Shown: positions 6,330 to 14,463, counted from the stretch's first letter. The stretch: DNA of 21,663 nt from an uncultured Sutterella sp. (GCA_900754475.1 CAAECY010000152.1:1-21663); one strand, 5' to 3'. Numbers and translations: made by a program. The notes: generated by a model from the sequence alone, not told the origin.

Positions 6330-8069
6330 GTGTTCAGTCAACGTTCCACGCCCGCCCGCATGTCCGAGGAGGCTGCGCGCAAACTGCCGCGTTACGCGCT
6401 GCTCGCCCTCCTGTGCGTCTTCATCTTTTGCGGCCTCACGGCGCAGGACCTCTGGACGGTTCGCGATGCGGAAAGCTTCGGGATCGCGCTCGGCGCCCGC
6501 TCGGGCTCCTGGGCCGAGGCCCTCCTTCCGGGGATCGCGGGCCGGGCGCTCGTCGATCACGGACCGCTCGCGGGCTGGGTGTCGGCCGTCTTCATGGGGC
6601 TTTTCTCGGGCCATTTCGGCGACGTTTTTGCGTATCGACTCTCGTCGCTCTTTTGGTTCGCGTTGACGACCGCGACCCTCTGGTACGGCACGTGGCACCT
6701 CGCGCGCCGCCCCGAAGCGCAGCCGATCGCCTTTGCGTTCGGGGGCGAAGCGAGCCCCCGCGACTACGGGCGCGTCGTCGCCGACTCGGCCGTGCTCCTT
6801 TTCGTCGCCACCTTCGGGATCGTCACCCGGCAGTACGAGGCGGGCCCCGACACGGCGCTCCTGTCGCTTGCGGCGCTTAACTTCTACGGGCTCACCCGGT
6901 CGCTCTCGCGCCCCTTGGCGGGCGCCTTCCTCGCGGGGCTCGCTTCGGGGCTTGCGGCCCTTGCGTCGACCCTCTTTGCGGGCGTGTGGCTTCTTGCCGC
7001 CACGGTGATCGTGCAGATCGTCGTGCGTGCGGTGGGCGGGAACCGCGAGTTGCGGGTCGCACTCGCGCTTTTGGGCGCCGCGCTCCCGATCGCCCTCTGG
7101 ACCGGGGCCGCGCTTCTCGTCGCGCCCGACGCGGCGTCGACGTGGCTTTCCGCCTGGGCGGCCCGTCAGGCCGCTTTCTTCGGGATCGTCGAAGTGTCGA
7201 CGCTCGTGTGGTTCCTGAAGAATTTCGTCTGGTACCTCTGTCCCGTTTGGCCCCTGGCCCTCTGGGGGCTCTACAGCTGGCGCCGTCAGCTCGACCTCAC
7301 GCACCTCCTGCTGCCGCTCGCCTCGATCGGTACGGGCCTTTTTGCCGCGTTGCTCTCTTCGGGTCAGACGGCCGACCAGGTGTTTCTCGCCTTCATTCCG
7401 GCGACCGCGGTCTTTGCCGCTTTCGGCCTCATCACGGTCAAACGGTCGCGAGAAAACGTGCTCGACTGGTTCGCGCTTTCCGTCTTTTCGCTCGGCGTCC
7501 TGACCCTCTGGGCCTACTGGATCGCCTGGAACATCGGTTTCCCGCCGAAGATGGCGCGCTCCGTTTCCATGCTCGCGCCGGGGATCGCTCCCGAATTCAC
7601 CTTCGGCACCGTCGTTGCGATGGCAGCGAGCCTCGTTTGGTTCGGCTTCGTCGTCTGGCGTCTTTCGCACCGTCCGAAGGTCGCCTGGCGCGGTCCCTGG
7701 CTCGCCGCGCTCGGCATGACCGCGGCCGCGGCCTGTTCGCTCGGGCTCTTTCACACGGCCGTCGACCGCAACCGCTCGTACGCCGACGTGGCGCGGGAAA
7801 CCGCCGCCGAACTCGCGCGGCGCGGTGCGCCCGAAGCGTGCGTGGCGGCCCCCACGGTGCCCCCCGGCATTCAGGCGCTCTTCGCCTACTACGGCGGCGT
7901 GCGTTTCGCCCCGAGCGCCGAAGCGAGCTGCCGCTTCGAACTCGTTCGCACCTCGCGCGACGAAGCGCCCGAAGGAACGATTGCGGGTCCCTTCTCGCGC
8001 CCGCACACGGACGAACGCTTCTTCATCCGCCGAGGCACCGCGACGCTCGATCGCACGCACCGTCCCTGA
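6330..8069 (+). CDS. GT-C / ArnT-like membrane glycosyltransferase, substrate unknown
   Basis: This 579-residue protein has about 12 hydrophobic segments (from 22-40 to 455-475) and a short C-terminal soluble part (about 480-579). The first extracytoplasmic loop has RDAES with acidic D46 and E48, followed by DHGPLAGW (76-83) and a YRLSSLFWF segment (102-110). This is the arrangement of PMT/ArnT-type GT-C transferases, in which the acidic pair is catalytic and sugars come from polyprenyl-phosphate donors. I infer transfer of a sugar in the periplasm; acceptor and donor cannot be read. The GTG at 6330 is preferred because GAGAG lies 9 bases upstream; the alternative ATG at 6360 has no ribosome-binding site. 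It is probably co-transcribed with the MATE gene, 54 bases downstream with no terminator between. Confidence 0.75.
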   Translation: MFSQRSTPARMSEEAARKLPRYALLALLCVFIFCGLTAQDLWTVRDAESFGIALGARSGSWAEALLPGIAGRALVDHGPLAGWVSAVFMGLFSGHFGDVFAYRLSSLFWFALTTATLWYGTWHLARRPEAQPIAFAFGGEASPRDYGRVVADSAVLLFVATFGIVTRQYEAGPDTALLSLAALNFYGLTRSLSRPLAGAFLAGLASGLAALASTLFAGVWLLAATVIVQIVVRAVGGNRELRVALALLGAALPIALWTGAALLVAPDAASTWLSAWAARQAAFFGIVEVSTLVWFLKNFVWYLCPVWPLALWGLYSWRRQLDLTHLLLPLASIGTGLFAALLSSGQTADQVFLAFIPATAVFAAFGLITVKRSRENVLDWFALSVFSLGVLTLWAYWIAWNIGFPPKMARSVSMLAPGIAPEFTFGTVVAMAASLVWFGFVVWRLSHRPKVAWRGPWLAALGMTAAAACSLGLFHTAVDRNRSYADVARETAAELARRGAPEACVAAPTVPPGIQALFAYYGGVRFAPSAEASCRFELVRTSRDEAPEGTIAGPFSRPHTDERFFIRRGTATLDRTHRP

Positions 8070-8078
8070 TTCTTTTTC

Positions 8079-8115
8079 GAAGGAGGACACCTCCTTCCCA
8101 CGCACCTTCCGAAGG
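8079..8115 (+). promoter_or_regulatory. hairpin in front of the MATE gene with possible alternative pairing to its ribosome-binding site
   Basis: GAAGGAGG (8079-8086), loop ACA, and CCTCCTTC (8090-8097) form a perfect 8-bp stem with no T-run. The right arm ends in CCTTC, which can also pair with the MATE Shine-Dalgarno GAAGG at 8111-8115. If the upstream hairpin forms, the Shine-Dalgarno is free; if not, it may be masked. This is inference from complementarity. Confidence 0.4.
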
Positions 8116-8123
8116 TTTCCGAC

Positions 8124-9551
8124 ATGACACAAAACAGTCTGCCGCCGCCCAACACCTCGCTCAAGGCGCTCCTGCAGCTCGCCGGACCGATTTTCGTCGC
8201 CAACATCGCGATCATCGGCAGCGGCACCATCGACACGATCATGGCCGGTCGTCTCGGCAAGGATCACCTGGCCGCCATCGCGCTCGGGATCGCCGCCACG
8301 ATTTCGGTCCTCATGGGCCTCGTTGGCATCCTGCAGGGGCTGAGCCCGATTGCGGGTCACCACTACGGCGCCCGTCAGTATCAGAAGATCGGCGAGGAGC
8401 TCAACCAGAGCTTCTGGCTCGCGCTCATTCTGCTTGCGATCGGCTTTCCGATCCTCAATGCAACGGACTTCTGGGTGAATCTCGGTCAGGCCAAGGGCGA
8501 GGTCGCCCGCATGGCGGCCGAGTACATCTACTGGACGGCGCTGGCGCTCCCGGCGTGTCTGGGCGCGCGCGTCATTATTTCGGTCAATGCCGCCGTCTCG
8601 CGCCCGCGCGTCACGATGTGGGTTTCGCTCGCGCTCCTTGCCCTCAAGGTGCCCTTCAACGCGATTTTCATGAACGGCTGGCTCGGCTTCCCCGCCATGG
8701 GCGGCGCCGGGGCGGGCGTTTCCTTCTGCGTGCTCAACTACCTCGCGCTTGCGATCTACCTCATCCTCTGGAAGTACGATCCCTTCTACCGCCGCATGCA
8801 CGCGCCCAAGCTTTCCGGCCCCCGTTGGTCGCTCCTCAAGGAGCACCTCCACGTGGGGATTCCGATCGGGCTGAGCACGTTCTTCGAAGTCTCGAGCTTT
8901 ACGCTCATGGCGATTTTCGTCTCGCGCTTCGGCCCCGAAACGATGTCGGCGCACCAGATCGTCGCCAACATGACCTCGATGTGCTACATGGTGCCGCTTT
9001 CGGTCGGGATTGCGAGTTCGGTCCTCATCTCGCAGTGCCTCGGCGCGCGCTGGCCCGCGGTTTCCTTTGAGGTGTTGAAGCGCTCGCTCAAGCTCACGGT
9101 GGCGATCGCCCTTTTCGCGTCGCTTTTCCTTTTCGTCTTCCGCTCCCCGATCATCTGGCTCTACACGACGGAAGTGCCCGTCCATGACCTTGCGGTCTCG
9201 CTCATTCTCTTCGGGTGCTGCTACCACGTCTTCGATGCCATGCAGTCGGTGAGCGCCTTCTCCCTTCGCGGCTACCGCGTCACGAAGATGCCGATGATCA
9301 TCTACGGCGTGATGCTCTGGGGCGTGGGGCTCGGCTTCGGCTACCACCTCGCCTTCGGCGGCGAATGGGCGGGCGGTCCCTACGGGGTCTACGGCTTCTG
9401 GTCCGCGACCGCCGCGGGGCTCTGCCTCACGGGGCTTGCGCTTGCGGGGATGGCGCTCTGGGTCGGGCGCAACTTCTCGCGCGACGACGAGCATTCGAGC
9501 GAAGAAGTTCGCGCGGCCGTCGAAGCCGCAAACGGCGAACGCAAGGCCTGA
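8124..9551 (+). CDS. MATE-family multidrug efflux protein, NorM type
   Basis: This is a cation-coupled exporter of the MATE family, 475 residues with about 12 membrane segments. Seen: two related halves, DTIMAGRLG at 37-45, QGLSPIAGHHYGA at 71-83, FFEVSSF with E255, SAHQIVANM at 275-283, and a VFDAMQ segment with D371. The three acidic residues correspond to D36, E255 and D371 that form the cation site in Vibrio cholerae NorM, so transport activity is likely. The C-terminal tail (452-475) is charged. The ATG at 8124 has GAAGG 8 bases upstream. It follows the GT-C gene at 54 bases, suggesting one transcript, although a substrate link to the glycosyltransferase is not shown. A strong terminator follows. 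Confidence 0.93.
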   Translation: MTQNSLPPPNTSLKALLQLAGPIFVANIAIIGSGTIDTIMAGRLGKDHLAAIALGIAATISVLMGLVGILQGLSPIAGHHYGARQYQKIGEELNQSFWLALILLAIGFPILNATDFWVNLGQAKGEVARMAAEYIYWTALALPACLGARVIISVNAAVSRPRVTMWVSLALLALKVPFNAIFMNGWLGFPAMGGAGAGVSFCVLNYLALAIYLILWKYDPFYRRMHAPKLSGPRWSLLKEHLHVGIPIGLSTFFEVSSFTLMAIFVSRFGPETMSAHQIVANMTSMCYMVPLSVGIASSVLISQCLGARWPAVSFEVLKRSLKLTVAIALFASLFLFVFRSPIIWLYTTEVPVHDLAVSLILFGCCYHVFDAMQSVSAFSLRGYRVTKMPMIIYGVMLWGVGLGFGYHLAFGGEWAGGPYGVYGFWSATAAGLCLTGLALAGMALWVGRNFSRDDEHSSEEVRAAVEAANGERKA

Positions 9552-9583
9552 GGCCGCGTTCGCACGCTCTTGCAAAGAACTTA

Positions 9584-9611
9584 AGGGACGCCTTCGGGCG
9601 TCCCTTTTTTC
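9584..9611 (+). terminator. terminator of the MATE gene
   Basis: A perfect 10-bp stem AAGGGACGCC (9584-9593) with TTCG tetraloop and right arm 9598-9607 runs into six T. Confidence 0.92.
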
Positions 9612-9788
9612 TTCTCCGCCGTCCGCTCCGAAGCGCGCGAACGGGGCTCCCCGGCTCGTCCTGCGGCTCACCCTTCGGAGCCCTTCGCGCGGCCTGCGAA
9701 GAGCCTCTGCGGCGTCTCTGCGGCTCCTCGGGGCTTATCGGAGCTCTCCGAACGCGAGCGGCTCGCCGCCCATCCGACCCGGGTGCGA
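9612..9788. other. gene-free, highly structured spacer
   Basis: No gene is visible. A 15-bp inverted repeat with a 2-base bulge pairs 9635-9651 with 9677-9691 across 25 bases. CTCTGCGGC is directly repeated at 9705-9713 and 9716-9724, with a third CTGCGGC at 9661-9667. A TCGGA/TCCGA dyad lies near 9739-9752. It sits between two terminators and could be decayed sequence or a small RNA; no promoter was recognised. Confidence 0.4.
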
Positions 9789-9834
9789 AAAAAGCCCCTT
9801 GCGGGGCTTTTTCGTTGCGGGCCCGAAGGCCCGC
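9788..9834. terminator. htpX terminator (usable on both strands)
   Basis: AAAAAGCCCC (9789-9798) and GGGGCTTTTT (9803-9812) form a perfect stem with T-runs on either strand. A second 7-bp hairpin (GCGGGCC/GGCCCGC, 9817-9834) lies between it and the htpX stop on the minus strand. Confidence 0.85.
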
Positions 9835-9852
9835 CGGAATCGATTTCGTCGA

Positions 9853-10746
9853 TCAGTAGCGCTTTTCTTCAAGCGCCTTGATGCGGTCGTCGATCGAGGG
9901 GTGCGAAGCAAAGAGGCTCCCGAAACCGCCCGAGATGCCGAAGCCCTTGACGGAGCCCTGCAGCTCGTTCGGTTCGACGCCGCCGAGACGACGTAGCGCG
10001 TCGATCATCGGACGGGACGAGCCCATGATGCCCGCGGCGCCCGCGTCGGCGTGGTATTCGCGGTAGCGGCTGAAGGCGGCCACGACCATCGAGGCGAGGA
10101 AGCCGAGCGCGATGTCGAGCACGATCGAGGTGATGTAGTAGCCGATGCCGGGGCCTTCGTTTTCGTTGCGAAGGATCTGACGGTCAACGACCCAACCGAT
10201 GACGCGCGAGAAGAAGACGACGAACGTGTTCATGACACCCTGAAGGAGGGTCATCGTGACCATGTCGCCGTTGCGCACGTGGGAAATTTCGTGCGCGATG
10301 ACGGCTTCGACTTCGTCGCGGTTCATGATTTGAAGAAGACCCGTCGAAACGGCCACGAGCGACGAGGAGCGCGTGGCGCCCGTCGCGAACGCGTTGGGTT
10401 CGCCCTCGTAGATGCCGACTTCGGGCATCGGGATGCCCGCCTTCTGGGACTGGTAGCGCACGACGTCGACGAGGTAGCGTTCGAGGTCGTTCGCGGGACG
10501 ATCCGTATCGATCATCTGAAGGCCCATGCTCATCTTGGCCATCGTTTTGCTCATTGCGAGCGAAATGAGCGAGCCCGAGAAGCCGACGACCATCGAGAAG
10601 ACGAAGAGCGTGCCGAGGTTGAGGTTCGAGCCGGCCATGGTGCCGAAATTGACGCCGAAGACCATCTGCACCACCGTGAGCAGGATGGAGAGCATGATGA
10701 AGACGGCGAGATTGGCGAGAATCAGTAAGCCGATGCGCTTGAACAT
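9853..10746 (-). CDS. htpX: membrane zinc metalloprotease HtpX
   Basis: HtpX is an M48-family inner-membrane protease that degrades damaged membrane proteins, working with FtsH in known systems. The 297 residues match family length. Hydrophobic segments lie at about 5-27, 45-64, 165-187 and 203-225. The zinc motif HEISH is at 152-156, and the third ligand is Glu230 in RYREYHAD. GEPNAFATG (115-123) is a further family motif, and HPSIDDRI near the C terminus is typical. The ATG at 10746 fits the family start; the nearest AGGA-like site is about 13 bases upstream, rather far. It is alone between lapB and the 9788-9834 terminator. No heat-shock promoter could be recognised with confidence. Confidence 0.96.
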   Translation of the reverse strand: MFKRIGLLILANLAVFIMLSILLTVVQMVFGVNFGTMAGSNLNLGTLFVFSMVVGFSGSLISLAMSKTMAKMSMGLQMIDTDRPANDLERYLVDVVRYQSQKAGIPMPEVGIYEGEPNAFATGATRSSSLVAVSTGLLQIMNRDEVEAVIAHEISHVRNGDMVTMTLLQGVMNTFVVFFSRVIGWVVDRQILRNENEGPGIGYYITSIVLDIALGFLASMVVAAFSRYREYHADAGAAGIMGSSRPMIDALRRLGGVEPNELQGSVKGFGISGGFGSLFASHPSIDDRIKALEEKRY

Positions 10747-10822
10747 GACGTGTTTTGTGTCCTTTTTGTTGTGCGGAGCTCGATTCTTTTTTCTTCGGGG
10801 GCCGACCGGGATTCAGAACTCC

Positions 10823-10838
10823 GCGGATGCCGATCCGC
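10823..10838. repeat. small dyad in the htpX upstream region
   Basis: GCGGAT and ATCCGC flank a 4-base loop within the 175-base lapB-htpX spacer. It may be part of the htpX leader. No clear function. Confidence 0.3.
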
Positions 10839-10854
10839 CCTCCATAAGACGGAA

Positions 10855-10893
10855 ATTCTAAAGGCCGTCCCGACGTGCAATCGAAACGGCCTT
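10855..10893 (-). terminator. weak terminator after lapB
   Basis: An 8-bp stem (AAGGCCGT 10861-10868 with ACGGCCTT 10886-10893) and a long loop are followed on the minus strand by TTTAGAATTT. The T-run is interrupted. Confidence 0.5.
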
Positions 10894-10921
10894 CGTTGTT
10901 TTTGTAACAATCCGCCCGAAC

Positions 10922-12094
10922 TCAGCGGCTTTTCCCCTTGGCGTCCTCGACGCGCCGCGGCGGGAAGCTGTCCCAGGAGCCGCAGCCGAGGCAGTGCCAG
11001 GCGAAGTTGGAAGCGAGGAACCCGCAGTGCGTGCACTGGTAGCGCGCGAACCGCTGCGCGTGGCGCTGCAAAAGGCCGGAGAGGAGCTTCGTATGCTCGT
11101 CCTCGGGGTTCGCCTTTGCGCGAAGTCGCACGAGCGCGTTGAAGGCGGAAAGGCTCGGATGGGCCGAAAGCATCTTCGCCGCGATCGCCTCCGCTTCCGG
11201 GAGCCCCCGCCATTCGGTGACGCGCGCGATGACGGCTTCGAGGGCATCGGCCGTGGGGTGCTCCGGCAGGGCGCTTCGGAGCAGTTCGAGCGCTTCCTCC
11301 TCCTGCCCGAGCGCAGCCATTGCGTCGGCGAGCTCCCCGATCACGAGCGGCGTGTGCGCGGGGAAATTGCGTGCGAGACGCCGCCAGTGTTCCGCGGCCT
11401 CTTCGACGGAGCCCGCGGCAAGCGCGACTTTGCCCGCGAGGTGATCCACCCGGGGCGTCACGTCCGCGTAGGGAAGCACTTCGGCAACGAGTTTCGCGGC
11501 CTCCTCGAGGCGCTTTGCGCGCAGGGTGACTTCGATCCGTTCGCAATAGAAATGGGCCGTCTCCAGACGGTGGTCTTCGCCCGTTTGCGCCTCGACGGCG
11601 CGCACGGTGTCGATCGCGCTTTCCCACTCGTGCTCGATCGTGTAGATCGTGAGGAGTCGGCGCAGAGCGCCGAGGTGTTCGCTCGGCACTTCGGAAAGTT
11701 TTCGGTATTCGGCTTCGGCCCGGTCGAAAAGACCCGCGGCGAAGTAGTCCTCGGCAAGTTCGGAGAGCGCCTTCGTGCGGTCCGCATCCGAGAGGTCCGA
11801 ACGATTGACGAGATGAAGGTGCAGACGAATCGCGCGCTCGAATTCGCCCCGACGGCGGAAGAGCTTCCCGAGCATGTGATGGAGCTCGATCAGATCGGGG
11901 TCGAGTCGGCACGCTTCGACGAGAACGTCGATCGCCTTGTCGGGTTCGTCGTCCAAAAGGAGCGCCACGCCCCGGGTGAAGTGTTCCGGCAGTTGGGTCT
12001 TCTCGCTGCGCTGGCGGCGATCGAACCCGCGGCACAACCACCCGGCCGCAAAGAGCGCGGGCAGCGCGACGAGATACCAGAGGTCAAATTCCAT
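10922..12094 (-). CDS. lapB: lipopolysaccharide assembly protein LapB (YciM)
   Basis: LapB is an inner-membrane TPR protein that in E. coli regulates LpxC turnover through FtsH and so balances LPS synthesis. The 390 residues match E. coli (389). Seen: an N-terminal membrane anchor (about 4-20), a run of TPR-like helical pairs to about 330, and a C-terminal rubredoxin-type zinc site with Cys354, Cys357, Cys368 and Cys371 (CTHC and WHCLGC). The ATG at 12094 is chosen because it starts the anchor and has GGGAG 5 bases upstream; the 22-residue in-frame extension to 12160 is not needed. lapA, its usual upstream partner, is missing: ihfB is next and is separated by a terminator. lapB therefore needs its own promoter, which I could not pin down. 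Confidence 0.95.
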   Translation of the reverse strand: MEFDLWYLVALPALFAAGWLCRGFDRRQRSEKTQLPEHFTRGVALLLDDEPDKAIDVLVEACRLDPDLIELHHMLGKLFRRRGEFERAIRLHLHLVNRSDLSDADRTKALSELAEDYFAAGLFDRAEAEYRKLSEVPSEHLGALRRLLTIYTIEHEWESAIDTVRAVEAQTGEDHRLETAHFYCERIEVTLRAKRLEEAAKLVAEVLPYADVTPRVDHLAGKVALAAGSVEEAAEHWRRLARNFPAHTPLVIGELADAMAALGQEEEALELLRSALPEHPTADALEAVIARVTEWRGLPEAEAIAAKMLSAHPSLSAFNALVRLRAKANPEDEHTKLLSGLLQRHAQRFARYQCTHCGFLASNFAWHCLGCGSWDSFPPRRVEDAKGKSR

Positions 12095-12189
12095 GTGGGC
12101 TCCCAGACAAAACGCGACGGAAGTGTTTCGGGCGCTATCCGAGGCGTCCGAACGGCTCAAAGCCGCAAAAGGGCAATTATTTTAATCTG

Positions 12190-12224
12190 AAAAAAGGCTG
12201 TGAACTTTTGGTTCACAGCCTTTT
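12190..12224 (-). terminator. terminator of rpsA-ihfB
   Basis: A 14-bp perfect stem (12192-12205 with 12211-12224, 5-base loop) ends on the minus strand in a run of six T. It isolates lapB from the ihfB transcript. Confidence 0.92.
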
Positions 12225-12281
12225 CACTGGTCGACCGACAGAACCGATCGTCACCCCGAAGGGTGCGTCATCCGGTCGGAC

Positions 12282-12629
12282 TTACGTCGGATCTTCATCC
12301 TTCGACGCGTTTGCGTCGAAGGACGAGTCGGCGCTCGGCCCGACACTGACCCGCTCGCGCAACCCCTTGCCGGCCTTGAAGAAGACCGTGTACCGGGGGC
12401 GAACCTCCACGACGGAACCGTCCTGGGGATTGCGCCCTCGGCGGGCGGCGCGGTACTTCTGGCCGAGAGAGCCGAAGCCGCGGATCTCGATACGGTCGCC
12501 TCGAACAAGGGCGTCCGTAATTTCTTGGATGATTACCTGTGCCGCGTCGCTGCATTCGCGTTCGCGGAACTTGGGGTATCGGTCCTGTATCTCCCGGAGC
12601 AACTCGGACTTGGTCAGGGTCTTACCCAT
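12282..12629 (-). CDS. ihfB: integration host factor beta subunit
   Basis: IHF-beta is the DNA-bending nucleoid protein subunit that dimerises with IhfA. Family features are TKSELLREI at 6-14, IEIRGFGSLG at 47-56, and the DNA-intercalating beta-arm RRGRNPQDG (63-71, Pro68), followed by the HU/IHF-type FKAGKGLRERV at 84-94. The 115 residues exceed the usual 94-100 because of a ~20-residue Ser/Asp-rich acidic tail (96-115). The ATG at 12629 has an excellent ribosome-binding site, AGGAGGAGGT, complementary to 12634-12643. It starts 20 bases after the rpsA stop and shares its transcript, the conserved rpsA-ihfB arrangement. Confidence 0.95.
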   Translation of the reverse strand: MGKTLTKSELLREIQDRYPKFRERECSDAAQVIIQEITDALVRGDRIEIRGFGSLGQKYRAARRGRNPQDGSVVEVRPRYTVFFKAGKGLRERVSVGPSADSSFDANASKDEDPT

Positions 12630-12649
12630 AGCGACCTCCTCCTAAAAAG

Positions 12650-14344
12650 TTACTTCTGTTCGAGCTTGGCCTTCAGAAGAGCACCGAGGTTGGTCGTACC
12701 GGAAGCAGCGCCCGTGTCGGCGTTGAGGCGGTCGAGAGCGTCGCGCGCTTCGACGGCGTCCTTCGCCTTGATCGAGAGCTGGATGTTGCGGTTCTTGCGG
12801 TCGATGCTGACGATGAGCGCTTCGACTTCGTCGCCTTCGGAGAGACGGGTCGTGGCATCTTCAACGCGGTCGGCGGAGATTTCGCTGGCGCGCAGGTAGC
12901 CTTCGACGTCGTCGGCGAGAGCGATGACGGCGCCCTTGGCGTCAACGGACTTCACCGTACCCTTGACGATGCTGTTCTTTTCGTGGGTGCTCGTGAAGTT
13001 GCTGAACGGATCGCCGCCCATCTGCTTGATGCCGAGGGAGATGCGTTCGCGTTCCGTGTCGATCGCGAGAACCACGGCTTCGAGCTCGTCGCCCTTCTTG
13101 TACTTGCGAACGGCGTCTTCGCCGGATTCGTTCCAGGAAAGGTCGGAGAGGTGCACGAGACCGTCGATGCCGCCGGGCAGGCCGATGAACACACCGAAGT
13201 CGGTGATCGACTTGATCTGACCGGAGACCTTGTCGCCCTTCTTGTGCGTCTGGGCGAATTCTTCCCAGGGATTGGCCTTGCACTGCTTCATGCCGAGGCT
13301 GATACGGCGACGTTCTTCGTCGATATCGAGAACCATGACTTCGACTTCGTCGCCGAGCTGGACAACCTTGCGCGGGTCGACGTTCTTGTTCGTCCAATCC
13401 ATTTCGGAGACGTGAACGAGACCTTCGATGCCGGCTTCGACTTCAACGAAGGCACCGTAGTCGGTGATGTTCGTGACCTTGCCGAAGAGGCGGGTGCCCT
13501 GCGGGTAGCGACGGGAGATGCCGATCCACGGATCTTCGCCGAGCTGCTTGAGGCCGAGCGAAACGCGGTTCTTTTCCTTGTCGAACTTGAGAACCTTGGC
13601 TTCGAGTTCCTGGCCGACCTGAACGACTTCGGTCGGGTGACGGACGCGACGCCAGGCGAGGTCGGTGATGTGGAGGAGACCGTCGATGCCGCCGAGGTCG
13701 ACGAAGGCACCGTAGTCGGTGATGTTCTTGACGATGCCCTTGACGATGGCGCCTTCCTGGAGCGTTTCGAGCAGCTTGGCGCGCTCTTCGCCCATGTTGG
13801 CTTCAACGACGGCACGGCGCGAAACCACGACGTTGTTGCGCTTGCGGTCGAGCTTGATGACCTTGAATTCGTACGTGTTGCCTTCGTACGGCGTCGTGTC
13901 CTTGACGGGACGCGTGTCGACGAGGGAGCCCGGGAGGAAGGCGCGGATGCCGTTGGTCATGACGGTGAGACCGCCCTTGACCTTGCCCGTCACGGTACCC
14001 GTAACGAGTTCGCCGGATTCGAGAGCCTGTTCGAGGTTCATCCAGGCAGCGAGGCGCTTGGCCTTGTCGCGGCTGAGGATGGTGTCGCCGTAGCCGTTTT
14101 CGACGGATTCGATGGCCACGGAAACGAAGTCGCCCGGCTGAACGGTCACTTCACCGCGATCGTCCTTGAATTCTTCGATGGGCACATAGGCTTCGCTCTT
14201 GAGGCCGGCGTTGACGACGACGAAGTTGTAGTCGACGCGAACGACTTCGGCGGTGATGACTTCACCCTGGCGCATTTCCTGCTGGGCGAGGCTCTGTTCG
14301 AAGAGCTCGGCGAAGGATTCGGGCTTGTTGATTTCGTTGGACAT
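12650..14344 (-). CDS. rpsA: 30S ribosomal protein S1
   Basis: S1 binds mRNA leaders on the small subunit and is needed to translate weakly initiated messages. The 564-residue protein (E. coli 557) has six S1/OB repeats at about 27-92, 112-176, 198-266, 284-353, 371-440 and 458-526; the middle ones show the classic ITDYGAFV and DGL(V/L)H(I/V)(T/S) core. The start MSNEINK at 14344 is chosen by family alignment; an in-frame GTG at 14365 is less likely. No Shine-Dalgarno precedes the ATG (TCTTCTACA), which is the same odd situation as in E. coli rpsA, where S1 represses its own translation. A terminator separates it from cmk upstream; ihfB follows on the same transcript. Confidence 0.97.
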   Translation of the reverse strand: MSNEINKPESFAELFEQSLAQQEMRQGEVITAEVVRVDYNFVVVNAGLKSEAYVPIEEFKDDRGEVTVQPGDFVSVAIESVENGYGDTILSRDKAKRLAAWMNLEQALESGELVTGTVTGKVKGGLTVMTNGIRAFLPGSLVDTRPVKDTTPYEGNTYEFKVIKLDRKRNNVVVSRRAVVEANMGEERAKLLETLQEGAIVKGIVKNITDYGAFVDLGGIDGLLHITDLAWRRVRHPTEVVQVGQELEAKVLKFDKEKNRVSLGLKQLGEDPWIGISRRYPQGTRLFGKVTNITDYGAFVEVEAGIEGLVHVSEMDWTNKNVDPRKVVQLGDEVEVMVLDIDEERRRISLGMKQCKANPWEEFAQTHKKGDKVSGQIKSITDFGVFIGLPGGIDGLVHLSDLSWNESGEDAVRKYKKGDELEAVVLAIDTERERISLGIKQMGGDPFSNFTSTHEKNSIVKGTVKSVDAKGAVIALADDVEGYLRASEISADRVEDATTRLSEGDEVEALIVSIDRKNRNIQLSIKAKDAVEARDALDRLNADTGAASGTTNLGALLKAKLEQK

Positions 14345-14420
14345 TGTAGAAGACAAATAAAGCACACCCGCAGGTTTCTGACGCGCTTGAGCGACAGGAC
14401 TCCTTTGGGCGGAGTTGATG

Positions 14421-14449
14421 AAAAAGCCGACCCATTCGGCGGGCCGGCT
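14421..14449 (-). terminator. terminator of cmk
   Basis: On the minus strand a 9-bp stem with one G-U wobble (arms complementary to 14441-14449 and 14425-14433) is followed by TTTTT. It lies 15 bases after the cmk stop, so rpsA must have its own promoter within 14345-14420. Confidence 0.82.
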
Positions 14450-14463
14450 AGGAAATCGTGATT

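Noticed and set aside
5682..9671. A 1329-codon open frame on the minus strand opposite rpmE2, the GT-C gene and the MATE gene
   Set aside because: It is rich in Arg, Glu, Gly and Asp with no domain, and it runs antisense to three well-supported genes; GC-rich codon use leaves antisense frames open.
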